Shown piece after piece: positions 9,274-18,843 of a DNA stretch of 64,000 nucleotides. Positions within the stretch are counted from its first letter, which is position 1. Every line of letters starts with the position of its first letter. This stretch comes from Psychroserpens sp041224425 (GTDB taxonomy: Bacteria; Bacteroidota; Bacteroidia; Flavobacteriales; Flavobacteriaceae): contig NZ_JBGFGL010000085.1 in assembly GCF_041224425.1 (NCBI RefSeq), positions 1-64,000 of the forward strand, read 5' to 3'. The notes beneath the pieces were generated by a model that had not been told where the DNA came from, ran no database searches, and worked only from the letters and a program-made list of their open reading frames with translations. A program made the position numbers and the translations under genes.

Positions 9274-9714
9274 TTAAAACCAATTTGACCAAGGAATTCT
9301 AGATAACACCAATATCAAACCTAAAGTATAAAAAATGGCTAGGACCTTAAATTTAGGTATTGATGTTAATTTCTTTTTATGTTTTGAGTATCCAATGGTA
9401 ATGAGTGCTACTGCAAGGATGCCAACAAAAGGATGTTCTACGGCAAGTAATCTTCCAAATGAATCTAATCCGCCCATTCCACTATTCGATAAGTTTTTAA
9501 ATCCGAAGGGTGACACAAAATAGAGTATCAAGCCTAGTAAAAGTTGAATGTGAGAAACAATTAAGGTAAAAAGTGAAATTCTAAAATCAATAGCTTGAAA
9601 TTCTTTTCCGCCAAAGAATTTAATCAAGGCATTGAAACTTGCAATAATAAGCATTGCCAAAACTAAATAGGCCCAATAAGAATGAATCATTTGTAACGTG
9701 CTGTACATAATCAA
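9274..9714 (-). CDS. four-helix membrane protein, cytochrome-b-like
   Basis: A 146-residue integral membrane protein with four hydrophobic segments (about residues 13-33, 46-66, 90-108 and 122-140). Histidines sit in or next to the membrane segments (IHSYWAYLVL, VSHIQLLLGL, VEHPFVG). That layout resembles the small cytochrome-b/DUF420-like family common in flavobacteria, where paired His residues could ligate haem. Haem binding is inferred. It is monocistronic: it faces the preceding gene across a terminator and is separated from the next minus-strand gene by 85 bases. A start at MYSTLQ, two codons in, is equally possible. Confidence 0.6.
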   Translation of the reverse strand: MIMYSTLQMIHSYWAYLVLAMLIIASFNALIKFFGGKEFQAIDFRISLFTLIVSHIQLLLGLILYFVSPFGFKNLSNSGMGGLDSFGRLLAVEHPFVGILAVALITIGYSKHKKKLTSIPKFKVLAIFYTLGLILVLSRIPWSNWF

Positions 9715-9799
9715 TATTTTTCAATGTTAGTAATACAAATGTATGATTTAATCCTTGAAGTTTTACGGTCAAGGCTTGACTGTTTTATGAAGCTATTCA

Positions 9800-12178
9800 C
9801 TAATTCAACTTAATGGTTTTAACTTCGGAAATGAATTGACCAGTTTCAGTAAACCCTTCAATATACAGGTTTACAAATTCCAAAGGAAGATTTTGAATAT
9901 GAAAATTCAAGTGTCCATTTGCATCCGCTGAAACATCTGAAACCCAACCAACAACTCCATATTCTTGAAAAAACGCACTTGAATACGAACTGTAAATAGG
10001 CGTGTAAAATCGCTTCTTAGGTGAGAACGACAATGGAATTTCGAATTCTTGATAGTTTGTTCCATATTGTTTATAAAGTGACAAACTTGGGTCTGTATAA
10101 ATTTTTATGACACCTGCACTACCTCTCACACCTTCTCCAAATCCATTTCTGTCAATGACAATATAATCGACATTGTGCATTTGAAAATTGAATAGAATGC
10201 TAAAGTCAAATAACAACATATCATCTAAATAGACGAGCGGAATTCTGTTGTTTGGTGTTGGTGAACTTGTATTTATAATGCTTAATGAACCACCAGTATT
10301 GTTAACCCTAAAGCCTCTTGAAGACAGATAGGATGCAATATCAAAATACTGTTGCCGTTTAGTATCATCAAAAATGTCAACATTCCCATTTGTATTGCTC
10401 TTTATTTTTTCCATTCGAGTGGACACTTTGTTGGTTGAGATAACCACTTCATCTAGTTTTTCAATTTTATCCCAAGCTGGCAGCATGGTTTCCGCGTTTT
10501 CAAAATTTAGCAGTTTTTTGTTCGAAAAACCCCAAAGTTGATCCGACGTATTATAATTTGGTATTCTTGAAGGATTAAAGCTTAGATACAATCCTGGCTT
10601 ACCAACTTTTCCATTCTTTAAGATTTCACCTATTTTGAGTTTATCTGTTCCGTAAGGAAAAAACTCAGTTCTGGTAAATGTTGTTTTATCGTCCTCCAAT
10701 GCCAATAAATTGGATTTGCTTTCCCTAGTTGGATATATGAGGTATTGACCTGTTTCTTTTTTGTTGACTGTCGCATCAATGGTTATGCCTGTTTCAAAAT
10801 CAAAAAGTCGCTTAGGAACATTGTTTCTAACGTAATTCCAATCGTAACTGCTCCACCCTTGAGTTAACAAAACCATATCAAGCTCATATTTTGTCTTTCG
10901 ACTCAGATTGGTAAAATAATAGGAAGGATTTTCAACAATACCCTTCACATACGGTTTTAAAAACGTAGATGAAATAATGTTGTGTTGCGGATTATAAGAT
11001 TTAGAGCCTGAAGGCAATATAGATATACTAAAGCTATTAAATCTTGTAGTGTCAACTTGTTGAATAGGCAATGAAATTTTTAATGAATCCATATCAGTTT
11101 GAACATTAGCATTGCTTGATTTTAGAAGATTTAAACCATCATAATTAAAAAACAAGCGCTCAAGAACTGGTTGGTGCGACTCATTAAACAATGTAATGAC
11201 ATTCATACCTGTAAAAAGATCTGCAGTATCTATAAGTTTAATGACTTGGGTCTTATCATCAAATACTAAATCTACGGCTTTAATAGCTTTACCATTATGA
11301 ATAGCGATGGTAAATGGTCTCCCTTTTAATTCAGGTAACGTTTCTTTGTTGGTATTGAATGCCAAAGCAATTTTGCTGTTGAGATCTGTTAGCTTTAAAG
11401 CGATACCTTTTGATTGGATTACACCAAGAGGTTTGACCAATGTGTCACTCTTGATCAGGTGTTTTACAAAATAACGTTCTCCAGACGATGGATTTAAACT
11501 GAACTTAGCAAGTCCAAATGCATTTGTTTTAAAACTTGTTAAAGTAACTCCGTTCGAGTTCACCACATTCCCCTCAACTTCAGGAACTCCTAGTCCACTA
11601 CTGTTTTTAATAATAACACCAATAGAATTTTCAGTATTAGAGATTAGATGACCTCCTTCAGGAAGAAATTGGGCATCAATTTTTATCGAATCTGCATTTT
11701 CAGGGTCAGAGTCATTCGATTCTATATCAATAACTTCAATAGTTTGCACATAATGGTTTTGTTCATTGAAATTTCGCATCCAATTCGTGTAGGCTTTAAA
11801 GGTATATTTACCTGATGTGAAAAGACTGTCGATAAAAAATTGGCCTTTAGCGACACCATTTTCAACCTTGAATAAAGCTTGTTTTATTGAACGATCATTT
11901 TTATCGTTAACAGTACAATAGATATTTCTGGTAATGGTTGATGGCGTTTTATTGCCTTTGTCTAAAACATATACAGAAAAACCTAAGGTCTCGCCCTTGA
12001 TGAAAATAGATTTGTTGATATGCGCATAAGCTACTTCACGAGGTATTTTAGTATACTCATTGAAGGGTGAAATAACCTCACTTTCAAATGTTTTCTCTTG
12101 CGAAAACCCGTTAAATCCAATAAAGGCACATATTACAGTGAAGCTTAAATAAAGATTGTTTGATAAAAATTTCATCAT
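9800..12178 (-). CDS. secreted MG2-like protein with TonB-plug-like domain
   Basis: A 792-residue exported protein. The signal peptide ends near GFSQEK (about residue 27). Residues about 45-150 (AYAHINKSIFIKGETLGFSV and GKYTFKAYTNW) match the MG2 beta-sandwich of alpha-2-macroglobulin-like proteins. More immunoglobulin-like repeats follow. Residues about 585-690 (DEVVIS, then VPLVYLDD and GAGVIKIYT-like strands; here GSAGVIKIYTDP) look like a TonB-receptor plug. There is no C-terminal barrel long enough for a transporter. Bacteroidota carry many such proteins of unknown role, sometimes annotated as plug-domain proteins. It is monocistronic. Met1 and Met2 are both possible starts, one codon apart. 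Confidence 0.7.
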   Translation of the reverse strand: MMKFLSNNLYLSFTVICAFIGFNGFSQEKTFESEVISPFNEYTKIPREVAYAHINKSIFIKGETLGFSVYVLDKGNKTPSTITRNIYCTVNDKNDRSIKQALFKVENGVAKGQFFIDSLFTSGKYTFKAYTNWMRNFNEQNHYVQTIEVIDIESNDSDPENADSIKIDAQFLPEGGHLISNTENSIGVIIKNSSGLGVPEVEGNVVNSNGVTLTSFKTNAFGLAKFSLNPSSGERYFVKHLIKSDTLVKPLGVIQSKGIALKLTDLNSKIALAFNTNKETLPELKGRPFTIAIHNGKAIKAVDLVFDDKTQVIKLIDTADLFTGMNVITLFNESHQPVLERLFFNYDGLNLLKSSNANVQTDMDSLKISLPIQQVDTTRFNSFSISILPSGSKSYNPQHNIISSTFLKPYVKGIVENPSYYFTNLSRKTKYELDMVLLTQGWSSYDWNYVRNNVPKRLFDFETGITIDATVNKKETGQYLIYPTRESKSNLLALEDDKTTFTRTEFFPYGTDKLKIGEILKNGKVGKPGLYLSFNPSRIPNYNTSDQLWGFSNKKLLNFENAETMLPAWDKIEKLDEVVISTNKVSTRMEKIKSNTNGNVDIFDDTKRQQYFDIASYLSSRGFRVNNTGGSLSIINTSSPTPNNRIPLVYLDDMLLFDFSILFNFQMHNVDYIVIDRNGFGEGVRGSAGVIKIYTDPSLSLYKQYGTNYQEFEIPLSFSPKKRFYTPIYSSYSSAFFQEYGVVGWVSDVSADANGHLNFHIQNLPLEFVNLYIEGFTETGQFISEVKTIKLN

Positions 12179-12354
12179 AGAAAATGGGGTTTGAAATACA
12201 ATACAATTTGAGTAAAAATACTCAAAATAGAAAAGAACAAAAAGACTGTTAACATATTATCAGTAGAATGACATAGTATTAAGAATTTGCTAAAAATAGA
12301 ATTTGGTTTAGCTATGTGTTGATCCTTTACTATCTTTATATAAAGAGTTTATCA

Positions 12355-14940
12355 ATGTCAACAGCACCAAAACTTACAAGATTCAAGCAAAATGTGTTAG
12401 CAAAATACCAAGTGTATAATGGGATTTTTATGACCTTGCCTTTTGACACCATTTCTAAAACAGTTGCCTTATTGCCATTATTTCATGAAACCTGTAAAAA
12501 TGGTTTTAATGTTGGAGATGATCCGACAACTATTGTCGAGACATTTTTTAAAAAGTATCAAGCGAGAAGAAATAAGCAGAGTCAAATCAATTTACTGTTT
12601 CGCTTCATTCAATATATTGAACGCCAAGTGGTGTTGTTTGATGCCATTGAAGATGCATCATTTTCAGTCGTCCATAATATGGATGGAATCGGTTCTTTGA
12701 GAAGTTTAAAGGAAAAGGTCGAGTCTGAAAACAAAAAGGAATTGTTGAAAGAATATCTTGAGGCGTTTCGTGTTCGTATCGTACTTACTGCCCATCCAAC
12801 CCAGTTTTATCCAGGAACGGTTTTAGGTATTATAACAGATTTAGCTGAAGCGATTAAAACAGATAATCTAACAGAAATCAATAGTCTGTTGGCACAATTA
12901 GGGAAAACACCGTTTTTTAAAGAAAAAAAACCAACGCCATATGATGAAGCTGTGAATCTTATTTGGTACTTGAAAAATGTATTTTATAATTCTTTCGGTT
13001 CCATTTATGATTATGTTCATCAGAATATTTTTGATGACGAAGACATCAATAACTCCATTATAAATATTGGCTTTTGGCCTGGAGGTGATCGCGATGGCAA
13101 TCCATTTGTCACACCTGAGATCACTAAAAATGTTGCCAAAAAGCTGAAAGAATCTATCATTAAGAATTACATTAAAGATGTTAAATACCTGAGACGTCGA
13201 TTAACCTTTAGAGGCATAAGAGAACGCATTATCGATTTAAACCATCAACTTCATAACACGTTGTTGGATATTAACAAAGAAGAACAGGTTTCACTTGAGG
13301 CTTTTCGGAAAGAGTTGCTAACCATTAGACAGTTATTGGTCGACAATCATCAATCACTTTATGTTGACAAGGTGACTACACTTATTAATAGAACAACACT
13401 TTTTGGATATCATTTTGCGAGTTTGGATATCAGACAAGACAGTAGAGTTCACGATCAAATGTTCACAGCTTTGGTTAAAGAACTTATTGCCAACGGAAAC
13501 ACTCTGTTTCCAAAGAATTATTTTGAAATGTCTTTAGATAATCAATTGAAACATCTTTCCGCAGTTAAAGGTTCAATTGAAGGGGTCAATTTTAAAGATG
13601 ACATGGCAATTAATATTGTAGAAACAATCAAGGCCATGAAGTCCATACAAGAACTCAATGGAGAAGTAGCCTGTAACCGTTATATTATTAGTAACAACCA
13701 AACAACACTAAATGTGTTGCAGTTGTTTGCGATGTTAAAAATTGTGGCTTTTCATGAGCAGTTGACTGCAGATGTGGTTCCGTTGTTTGAAACCGTTACC
13801 GATTTGGAGGCTTCTCCTAAAGTAATGGAAGAGCTCTACACCAATCCAAAATATAGAAAACATCTCGAGCAACGAGGCAATAAACAGACCATTATGCTTG
13901 GCTTTAGCGATGGTACTAAAGACGGAGGATATCTCATGGCAAACTGGGCTATTTTTAAAGCCAAGGAAGCCCTTACGGAATTGTCAAGACAATATGGAAT
14001 TGATGTCATTTTCTTTGATGGACGCGGTGGTCCACCAGCTAGAGGAGGTGGGAAAACCCATCGCTTTTATGCATCTCTCGGACCAACGATTGAAGACAAG
14101 GAAATTCAACTCACCATTCAAGGTCAGACCATCAGCTCCAATTTTGGAACTCTGGATTCTTCGCAATATAACATGGAGCAATTGATAACTTCTGGTATCC
14201 AAAACAGACTTAGCGACTACAATCGTGCCATGTCTGAAGAAGACAAAGCTGTGATGGATGATTTAGCGCAATTGAGTTATGAGGCTTATGTGAATTTTAA
14301 AAAGCATCCTAAATTTTTGCCTTACTTAGAGCACATGAGTACTTTAAAGTATTACGCTAAAACAAATATTGGAAGTCGTCCTTCAAAACGTGGCAAATCC
14401 AGTAAATTGGTCTTTGAAGATTTAAGAGCTATCCCTTTTGTTGGAAGTTGGAGCCAACTGAAACAAAATGTGCCTGGTTTTTTTGGTGTTGGAACGGCTT
14501 TAAAATATTACGAGGACAAAGGGCAATTTGAAAAGGTCAAAGCACTTTACAACAACTCAAGTTTCTTTAAGACCTTAGTAGAAAACAGCATGATGTCTTT
14601 GTCAAAATCATTTTTTGATTTGACCAAATACATGGCAGACGATCAAGAATATGGTGATTTTTGGAAACTTATCTTTAAAGAATATGAAATTTCTAAGCGA
14701 TTATTGTTGAAACTGGCAGGATTTAATGAATTGATGGAAAATGAACCTGTTGGAAAAGCATCAATTGACGTAAGGGAATCTATAGTGTTACCCTTATTGA
14801 CGATTCAGCAATATGCTTTGAAGAAAATTCAGGAGTTGGAAAAAGCTGAGGTTAGAAATGAAGAAGATATTGCGGTGTATGAAAAAATCGTAACGCGATC
14901 TCTCTTCGGAAATATCAATGCCAGTAGAAATTCAGCTTAA
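12355..14940 (+). CDS. ppc: phosphoenolpyruvate carboxylase
   Basis: This anaplerotic enzyme converts PEP and bicarbonate to oxaloacetate in the cytoplasm. The sequence carries the expected signatures: LTAHPTQ with the catalytic His near residue 145, FWPGGDRDGNPFVT, GFSDGTKDGGYL, and FFDGRGGPPARGGG near residue 553. The C-terminus (NINASRNSA) replaces the MRNTG of proteobacterial enzymes. At 861 residues it has about the usual length for the family. The frame is open from an upstream ATG at 12316, but MSTAPKL at 12355 is a better start because the upstream 13 residues are hydrophobic and unlike the family. It stands alone, with a possible TATCTTTA box at 12331. Confidence 0.96.
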   Translation: MSTAPKLTRFKQNVLAKYQVYNGIFMTLPFDTISKTVALLPLFHETCKNGFNVGDDPTTIVETFFKKYQARRNKQSQINLLFRFIQYIERQVVLFDAIEDASFSVVHNMDGIGSLRSLKEKVESENKKELLKEYLEAFRVRIVLTAHPTQFYPGTVLGIITDLAEAIKTDNLTEINSLLAQLGKTPFFKEKKPTPYDEAVNLIWYLKNVFYNSFGSIYDYVHQNIFDDEDINNSIINIGFWPGGDRDGNPFVTPEITKNVAKKLKESIIKNYIKDVKYLRRRLTFRGIRERIIDLNHQLHNTLLDINKEEQVSLEAFRKELLTIRQLLVDNHQSLYVDKVTTLINRTTLFGYHFASLDIRQDSRVHDQMFTALVKELIANGNTLFPKNYFEMSLDNQLKHLSAVKGSIEGVNFKDDMAINIVETIKAMKSIQELNGEVACNRYIISNNQTTLNVLQLFAMLKIVAFHEQLTADVVPLFETVTDLEASPKVMEELYTNPKYRKHLEQRGNKQTIMLGFSDGTKDGGYLMANWAIFKAKEALTELSRQYGIDVIFFDGRGGPPARGGGKTHRFYASLGPTIEDKEIQLTIQGQTISSNFGTLDSSQYNMEQLITSGIQNRLSDYNRAMSEEDKAVMDDLAQLSYEAYVNFKKHPKFLPYLEHMSTLKYYAKTNIGSRPSKRGKSSKLVFEDLRAIPFVGSWSQLKQNVPGFFGVGTALKYYEDKGQFEKVKALYNNSSFFKTLVENSMMSLSKSFFDLTKYMADDQEYGDFWKLIFKEYEISKRLLLKLAGFNELMENEPVGKASIDVRESIVLPLLTIQQYALKKIQELEKAEVRNEEDIAVYEKIVTRSLFGNINASRNSA

Positions 14941-14952
14941 TTAGAGTAAAAA

Positions 14953-15129
14953 CTACGCCACTTTTTGCAGCAAATCAAAACAAGGACATTTTTTACAGCG
15001 CTTTTGCTCAGATTTCTTGTATTTCTTACAGCATTTGGATTTGACTTTGCCCAAACCCTCAACACCATAAGACTCAAGCATCTTAACGCGTTCCTTTTTT
15101 AGTTTTTTATTCTTCTTCTTTTTGCCCAT
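14953..15129 (-). CDS. tiny Lys/Cys-rich hypothetical protein
   Basis: A 58-residue, very basic protein beginning MGKKKKNKK. It has a Cys-rich C-terminal half: KCCKKY, then QKRCKKCPCF, five cysteines within about 20 residues. That cluster could bind zinc or an iron-sulfur centre, which is inference. The frame extends upstream to 15150, but ATG 15129 removes a hydrophobic seven-residue extension that looks spurious. A minus-strand TATTTTTG box sits just upstream (15148-15155). I do not recognise a named family. It converges with ppc, leaving 12 bases between the stop codons. Confidence 0.55.
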   Translation of the reverse strand: MGKKKKNKKLKKERVKMLESYGVEGLGKVKSKCCKKYKKSEQKRCKKCPCFDLLQKVA

Positions 15130-15147
15130 TGTGATAAAACAACGGAA

Positions 15148-15155
15148 CAAAAATA
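15148..15155 (-). promoter_or_regulatory. -7 box upstream of the Cys-rich small gene
   Basis: A perfect TAnnTTTG match (TATTTTTG on the minus strand) lies 19 bases before the chosen ATG at 15129. It supports that start over the one at 15150, which would fall inside the box. Confidence 0.45.
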
Positions 15156-15189
15156 GTTATTTAAACTTAATCTAAATAAATTTTAACAC

Positions 15190-15711
15190 TTATGCAGATG
15201 GGTCGTTTGCTGCAGAACTTACCACGCTTATTTGTTGGATATCTCTATCGAATAGATACAAGCCACCTTTATCATCACCAATCATGTTGATTTTATCTAA
15301 AATGGTTCTTGCCATTGCTTCCTCTTCAATTTGTTCTGAGACATACCATTGTAAAAAGTTATGTGTGGCATAATCTTTATTTTCTAAAGAAATATGCACC
15401 AATTCATTGATGCTTTCAGAAACATAGATTTCATGCTCTAAAAGCTTTTTGAACATTTCCTTAAAAGATTTGAAGGTTACATTAGGAGCTTTTAATTCTG
15501 AAATATGTGCATGTCCACCACGTTCATTCACAAACTTGATGAGTTTCAGCATATGTTCACGTTCTTCATCAGACTGGTCATACATAAAGTTAGAAATACC
15601 TTCAAGACCTTTCACTTCAGCCCAAACAGCCATTGCCAAATACACTTGAGACGATTCGGCTTCGATTCTAATCTGCTTATTTAAAGCAGTTTCAATAGTT
15701 TTAGATAACAT
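15190..15711 (-). CDS. ftnA: ferritin
   Basis: This iron-storage ferritin oxidises Fe(II) and stores it in a 24-mer shell in the cytoplasm. The 173-residue protein shows the ferroxidase-centre pattern: an N-terminal Glu in IRIEAESSQVYLAMA, then DEEREHMLKLI (Glu and His ligands), and EQIEEEAMA later in the four-helix bundle. The tail is non-haem ferritin-like. ATG 15711 gives the normal family N-terminus (MLSKTIETALNKQI); the 13-residue upstream extension is rejected. A minus-strand TATCTTTG box at 15728-15735 gives it its own promoter although the HDAC-like and metG genes upstream run the same way. Confidence 0.93.
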   Translation of the reverse strand: MLSKTIETALNKQIRIEAESSQVYLAMAVWAEVKGLEGISNFMYDQSDEEREHMLKLIKFVNERGGHAHISELKAPNVTFKSFKEMFKKLLEHEIYVSESINELVHISLENKDYATHNFLQWYVSEQIEEEAMARTILDKINMIGDDKGGLYLFDRDIQQISVVSSAANDPSA

Positions 15712-15727
15712 GATATCGCGTTTTAAA

Positions 15728-15735
15728 CAAAGATA
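15728..15735 (-). promoter_or_regulatory. ferritin promoter -7 box
   Basis: A perfect TATCTTTG on the minus strand lies 16 bases before the ferritin ATG. A TTG sits upstream of it at 14-base spacing, slightly shorter than the 17-23 typical for the group. Confidence 0.55.
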
Positions 15736-15784
15736 ATGAGATAAATACACAAATAAAATAAAGCGGCTAATTTGTAATCAGTCT

Positions 15785-16687
15785 TTAGAAAAATAGGTTT
15801 TGTGCCAAACGAAACGTATTGGCATGAGCTTCTACAATGGTTTTGATCTCTGGACTGTAACCACCTCCCATACTGCACATGATAGGTATGTTTTTGGATT
15901 TGCATGTGTTTAAAACAAATTCGTCTCGAGCTTTACAACCGTCAATAGTCAGTGCTAATTTTCCTAATTTATCTGAAGCAATGATATCGACACCGCATAG
16001 ATAATATACAAAGTCGGGTTGTGTTTCTTTGATTAATCTTGGTAAGGTTTTCTGAAGGATGTCAAGATACTCCTCATCTTCCGTATTGGTTTCCAAAGCA
16101 ATATCTAAATCACTTGTCTCTTTTTTAAAGGGATAATTAGCCTTTCCGTGCATGGAAAATGTAAAAACAGAAGGGTCGTTTTGAAATATTTCGGCAGTAC
16201 CATTACCTTGATGAACATCTAAATCTACTATGAGAATTTTATCAGCCAGTTTTTTATGCTGAAGATATCTCGCTCCAATGGCTTGATCATTTAACAAACA
16301 AAACGCTTCACCACGATTGGTGTAAGCATGATGTGTGCCTCCAGCAATGTTCATGGCTATACCATGTCGTAGCGCAAACTCACTGGCTTTAATAGTGCCA
16401 TCAGCAATGATGATTTCACGTTCTACTAGAACATTACTAAGAGGGAAACCAATTTTTCGAGCAGCACGTTTATCTAAGGTCAGTGTTTTTAATTCTTGAT
16501 AATAATCCTTTGTGTGAACTCTAAGAATATGTTGGTCATTAGGAATAGAAGGTTCAAAAAAATTATCTTCAACACATGTGCCTTCATGTAAAAGTTGTTT
16601 TGGCAACAGTTCATACTTCAACATAGGAAACCGATGCCCTTCAGGTAATGGATGTTTGTAAATGGGATGGTATGCTATTTTTAGCAT
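15785..16687 (-). CDS. histone deacetylase-family protein
   Basis: A 300-residue Zn-dependent deacetylase-fold protein of the arginase/HDAC superfamily. Key motifs are present: GGTHHAY (the catalytic His pair), FCLLND, DLDVHQGNGT (Zn-ligand Asp and His) and CGVDIIASD (second Zn-ligand Asp region), plus GGGYSPE with the terminal Gly-Gly-Tyr. In bacteria such proteins act on small acetylated amines or acetyl-lysine; the substrate here is unknown. The start codon abuts the metG stop codon with no gap, so the two are almost certainly cotranscribed and may be translationally coupled. Confidence 0.88.
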   Translation of the reverse strand: MLKIAYHPIYKHPLPEGHRFPMLKYELLPKQLLHEGTCVEDNFFEPSIPNDQHILRVHTKDYYQELKTLTLDKRAARKIGFPLSNVLVEREIIIADGTIKASEFALRHGIAMNIAGGTHHAYTNRGEAFCLLNDQAIGARYLQHKKLADKILIVDLDVHQGNGTAEIFQNDPSVFTFSMHGKANYPFKKETSDLDIALETNTEDEEYLDILQKTLPRLIKETQPDFVYYLCGVDIIASDKLGKLALTIDGCKARDEFVLNTCKSKNIPIMCSMGGGYSPEIKTIVEAHANTFRLAQNLFF

Positions 16688-18733
16688 TTAACTAATCTGT
16701 AATCCGTTTTTAACTACAGTATCAGGATTGACAAATACTAATTTGCCGTCTGCGGTTTCAGTCATTAAAACCATACCTTCGCTCTCCACACCGCGAAGTG
16801 CTCTAGGCGCTAAATTGACCAAAACGGTGACTTGTTTGCCAATGATTTCCTCTGGAGTAAAGCTTTCTGCAATACCAGATACAATCGTTCGGATATCAAT
16901 TCCAGTATCGACTTTTAATACCAAAAGCTTTTTAGCTTTTGGCATCTTTTCAGCTTCTAGAATAGTTCCTACACGGAGATCTAGTTTTGTAAAATCATCA
17001 AAAGTTATGATATCTTTTTGAGGCTCGACCGTTTTATTGGCAGCTTCATTAGCTTTTTTATTGGCTTCCAATTTATCTAATTGTTCTTGAATGGTTTGAT
17101 CTTCTATTTTGGAAAACAGCAATTCACTCTTACCAATTTGATGTCCTGATGGAATTAGAACGTCTTTTGAAGAAATATCACTCCAAGAATTGGTGTTGGA
17201 ATTTAAAATTCGTTTGAGTTTTTCTGAAGTGAATGGCAAGAACGGTTCGCTTAATGTTGCCAATGCACTTGCAATTTGAAGCGCTACAAACATGATGGTT
17301 TTTGTTCTGGATTCATCGGTTTTAACCAATTTCCAAGGTTCTTCATCTGCTAAATACTTATTACCTAATCGCGCTAAGTTCATCAATTCCTGACTTGCCT
17401 CTCTGAAGCGATAGCGTTCAATGGAACTTTCAATAACCGATGGATAGGCTTTTACAGCCGCTAAGGTTTCCGAATCTGTTTCCGTGTAATCGGAAGCTTC
17501 AGGAACGATTCCATCATAATATTTATTCGTGAGTACAACCACACGATTGATAAAGTTTCCGAAGATAGCCACCAATTCATTGTTGTTGCGTGCTTGAAAA
17601 TCCTTCCAAGTAAAATCATTGTCCTTTGTTTCAGGAGCATTAGCAGTTAAAGCATATCGTAACACGTCTTGCTGATTTGGAAAATCGTTCAGATAATCAG
17701 GCAACCAAACAGCCCAATTTTTAGAGGTAGACAATTTGTTACCTTCCAAGTTCAAAAATTCGTTGGCAGGTACATTATCTGGCAAAATATAAGAGCCTTC
17801 AGCTTTTAACATTGATGGAAAAATAATACAATGAAATACAATATTATCCTTCCCAATAAAATGCAATAATTTGGTGTCTTTGTCTTTCCAATAGGGTTCC
17901 CAATCCTTTCCTGTTTGTTCTGCCCATTCCTTGGTTGCTGAAATGTAACCAATAGGAGCATCAAACCACACATACAACACTTTGCCTTCACCACCAGGAA
18001 CTGGAACCGGAATTCCCCAATCTAAATCACGAGTCACAGCGCGCGGACGTAAACCATCATCCAACCACGATTTTACTTGTCCGTAAACATTAGGCTTCCA
18101 ATCTTTTTTATGCCCTTTTAGAATCCATTCCCTTAAAAAACTCTCATGCTTGTTCAGCGGTAAGAACCAGTGTTTGGTTTCTTTGAGTGTCGGCACATTT
18201 CCAGTAATGGCCGATTTTGGATTGATCAATTCGGTGGCATTCAAACTCGAGCCACAGCTTTCACACTGATCACCATAAGCTTCTTCGTTTCCGCATTTTG
18301 GGCAGGTTCCAGTTACAAAGCGATCGGCTAAAAACTGATTAGCTTCTTCATCGTAAAGTTGTTCAGTGGTTTCCTCAACAAACTCATGCTTATCGTAAAG
18401 CGTTTTGAAAAACTCAGATGCTGTATCATGATGAATTTTTGCTGAGGTACGTGAATAGTTATCGAATGAAATTCCGAAATCTTCAAAAGATTGTTTGATA
18501 ATGGCATGATATTTATTAACGATATCCTGAGGTGTGACACCTTCCTTTTTAGCTTTGATTGTAATCGGAACACCGTGTTCATCACTTCCGCAGATAAAAG
18601 CCACATCATTTCCGGTTAATCGTTTAAATCGTGCGTAAATATCAGCAGGCACATAAACGCCAGCCAAGTGACCAATATGAATGGGACCATTGGTGTATGG
18701 TAAAGCCGCAGTAATTGTATATCGTTTTGCCAT
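16688..18733 (-). CDS. metG: methionyl-tRNA synthetase
   Basis: A 681-residue class I aminoacyl-tRNA synthetase that charges tRNA-Met. HIGHLAG near residue 18 is the HIGH motif. A zinc knuckle follows (CPKCGNEEAYGDQCESCG). KLSTSKNW is the KMSKS equivalent, and the anticodon-binding helical domain comes next. After a Lys/Ala-rich linker, residues about 575-681 (DLRVGTILEAEKMPKAKKLL and LAPRALRGVESEGM) form the EMAP/Trbp111 tRNA-binding domain that also mediates dimerisation. The length is normal for Bacteroidota. It is the first gene of a pair with the HDAC-like gene. Confidence 0.97.
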   Translation of the reverse strand: MAKRYTITAALPYTNGPIHIGHLAGVYVPADIYARFKRLTGNDVAFICGSDEHGVPITIKAKKEGVTPQDIVNKYHAIIKQSFEDFGISFDNYSRTSAKIHHDTASEFFKTLYDKHEFVEETTEQLYDEEANQFLADRFVTGTCPKCGNEEAYGDQCESCGSSLNATELINPKSAITGNVPTLKETKHWFLPLNKHESFLREWILKGHKKDWKPNVYGQVKSWLDDGLRPRAVTRDLDWGIPVPVPGGEGKVLYVWFDAPIGYISATKEWAEQTGKDWEPYWKDKDTKLLHFIGKDNIVFHCIIFPSMLKAEGSYILPDNVPANEFLNLEGNKLSTSKNWAVWLPDYLNDFPNQQDVLRYALTANAPETKDNDFTWKDFQARNNNELVAIFGNFINRVVVLTNKYYDGIVPEASDYTETDSETLAAVKAYPSVIESSIERYRFREASQELMNLARLGNKYLADEEPWKLVKTDESRTKTIMFVALQIASALATLSEPFLPFTSEKLKRILNSNTNSWSDISSKDVLIPSGHQIGKSELLFSKIEDQTIQEQLDKLEANKKANEAANKTVEPQKDIITFDDFTKLDLRVGTILEAEKMPKAKKLLVLKVDTGIDIRTIVSGIAESFTPEEIIGKQVTVLVNLAPRALRGVESEGMVLMTETADGKLVFVNPDTVVKNGLQIS

Positions 18734-18843
18734 TTAGTCGTAATTAACAAGCTACAAAAATACGGATTTTGAAAGCGATTTTGAAACGGATAGTCATCTT
18801 GTTTTAATTTAATATCTTTCAGTAATTCAGAGAATTCAAACTT

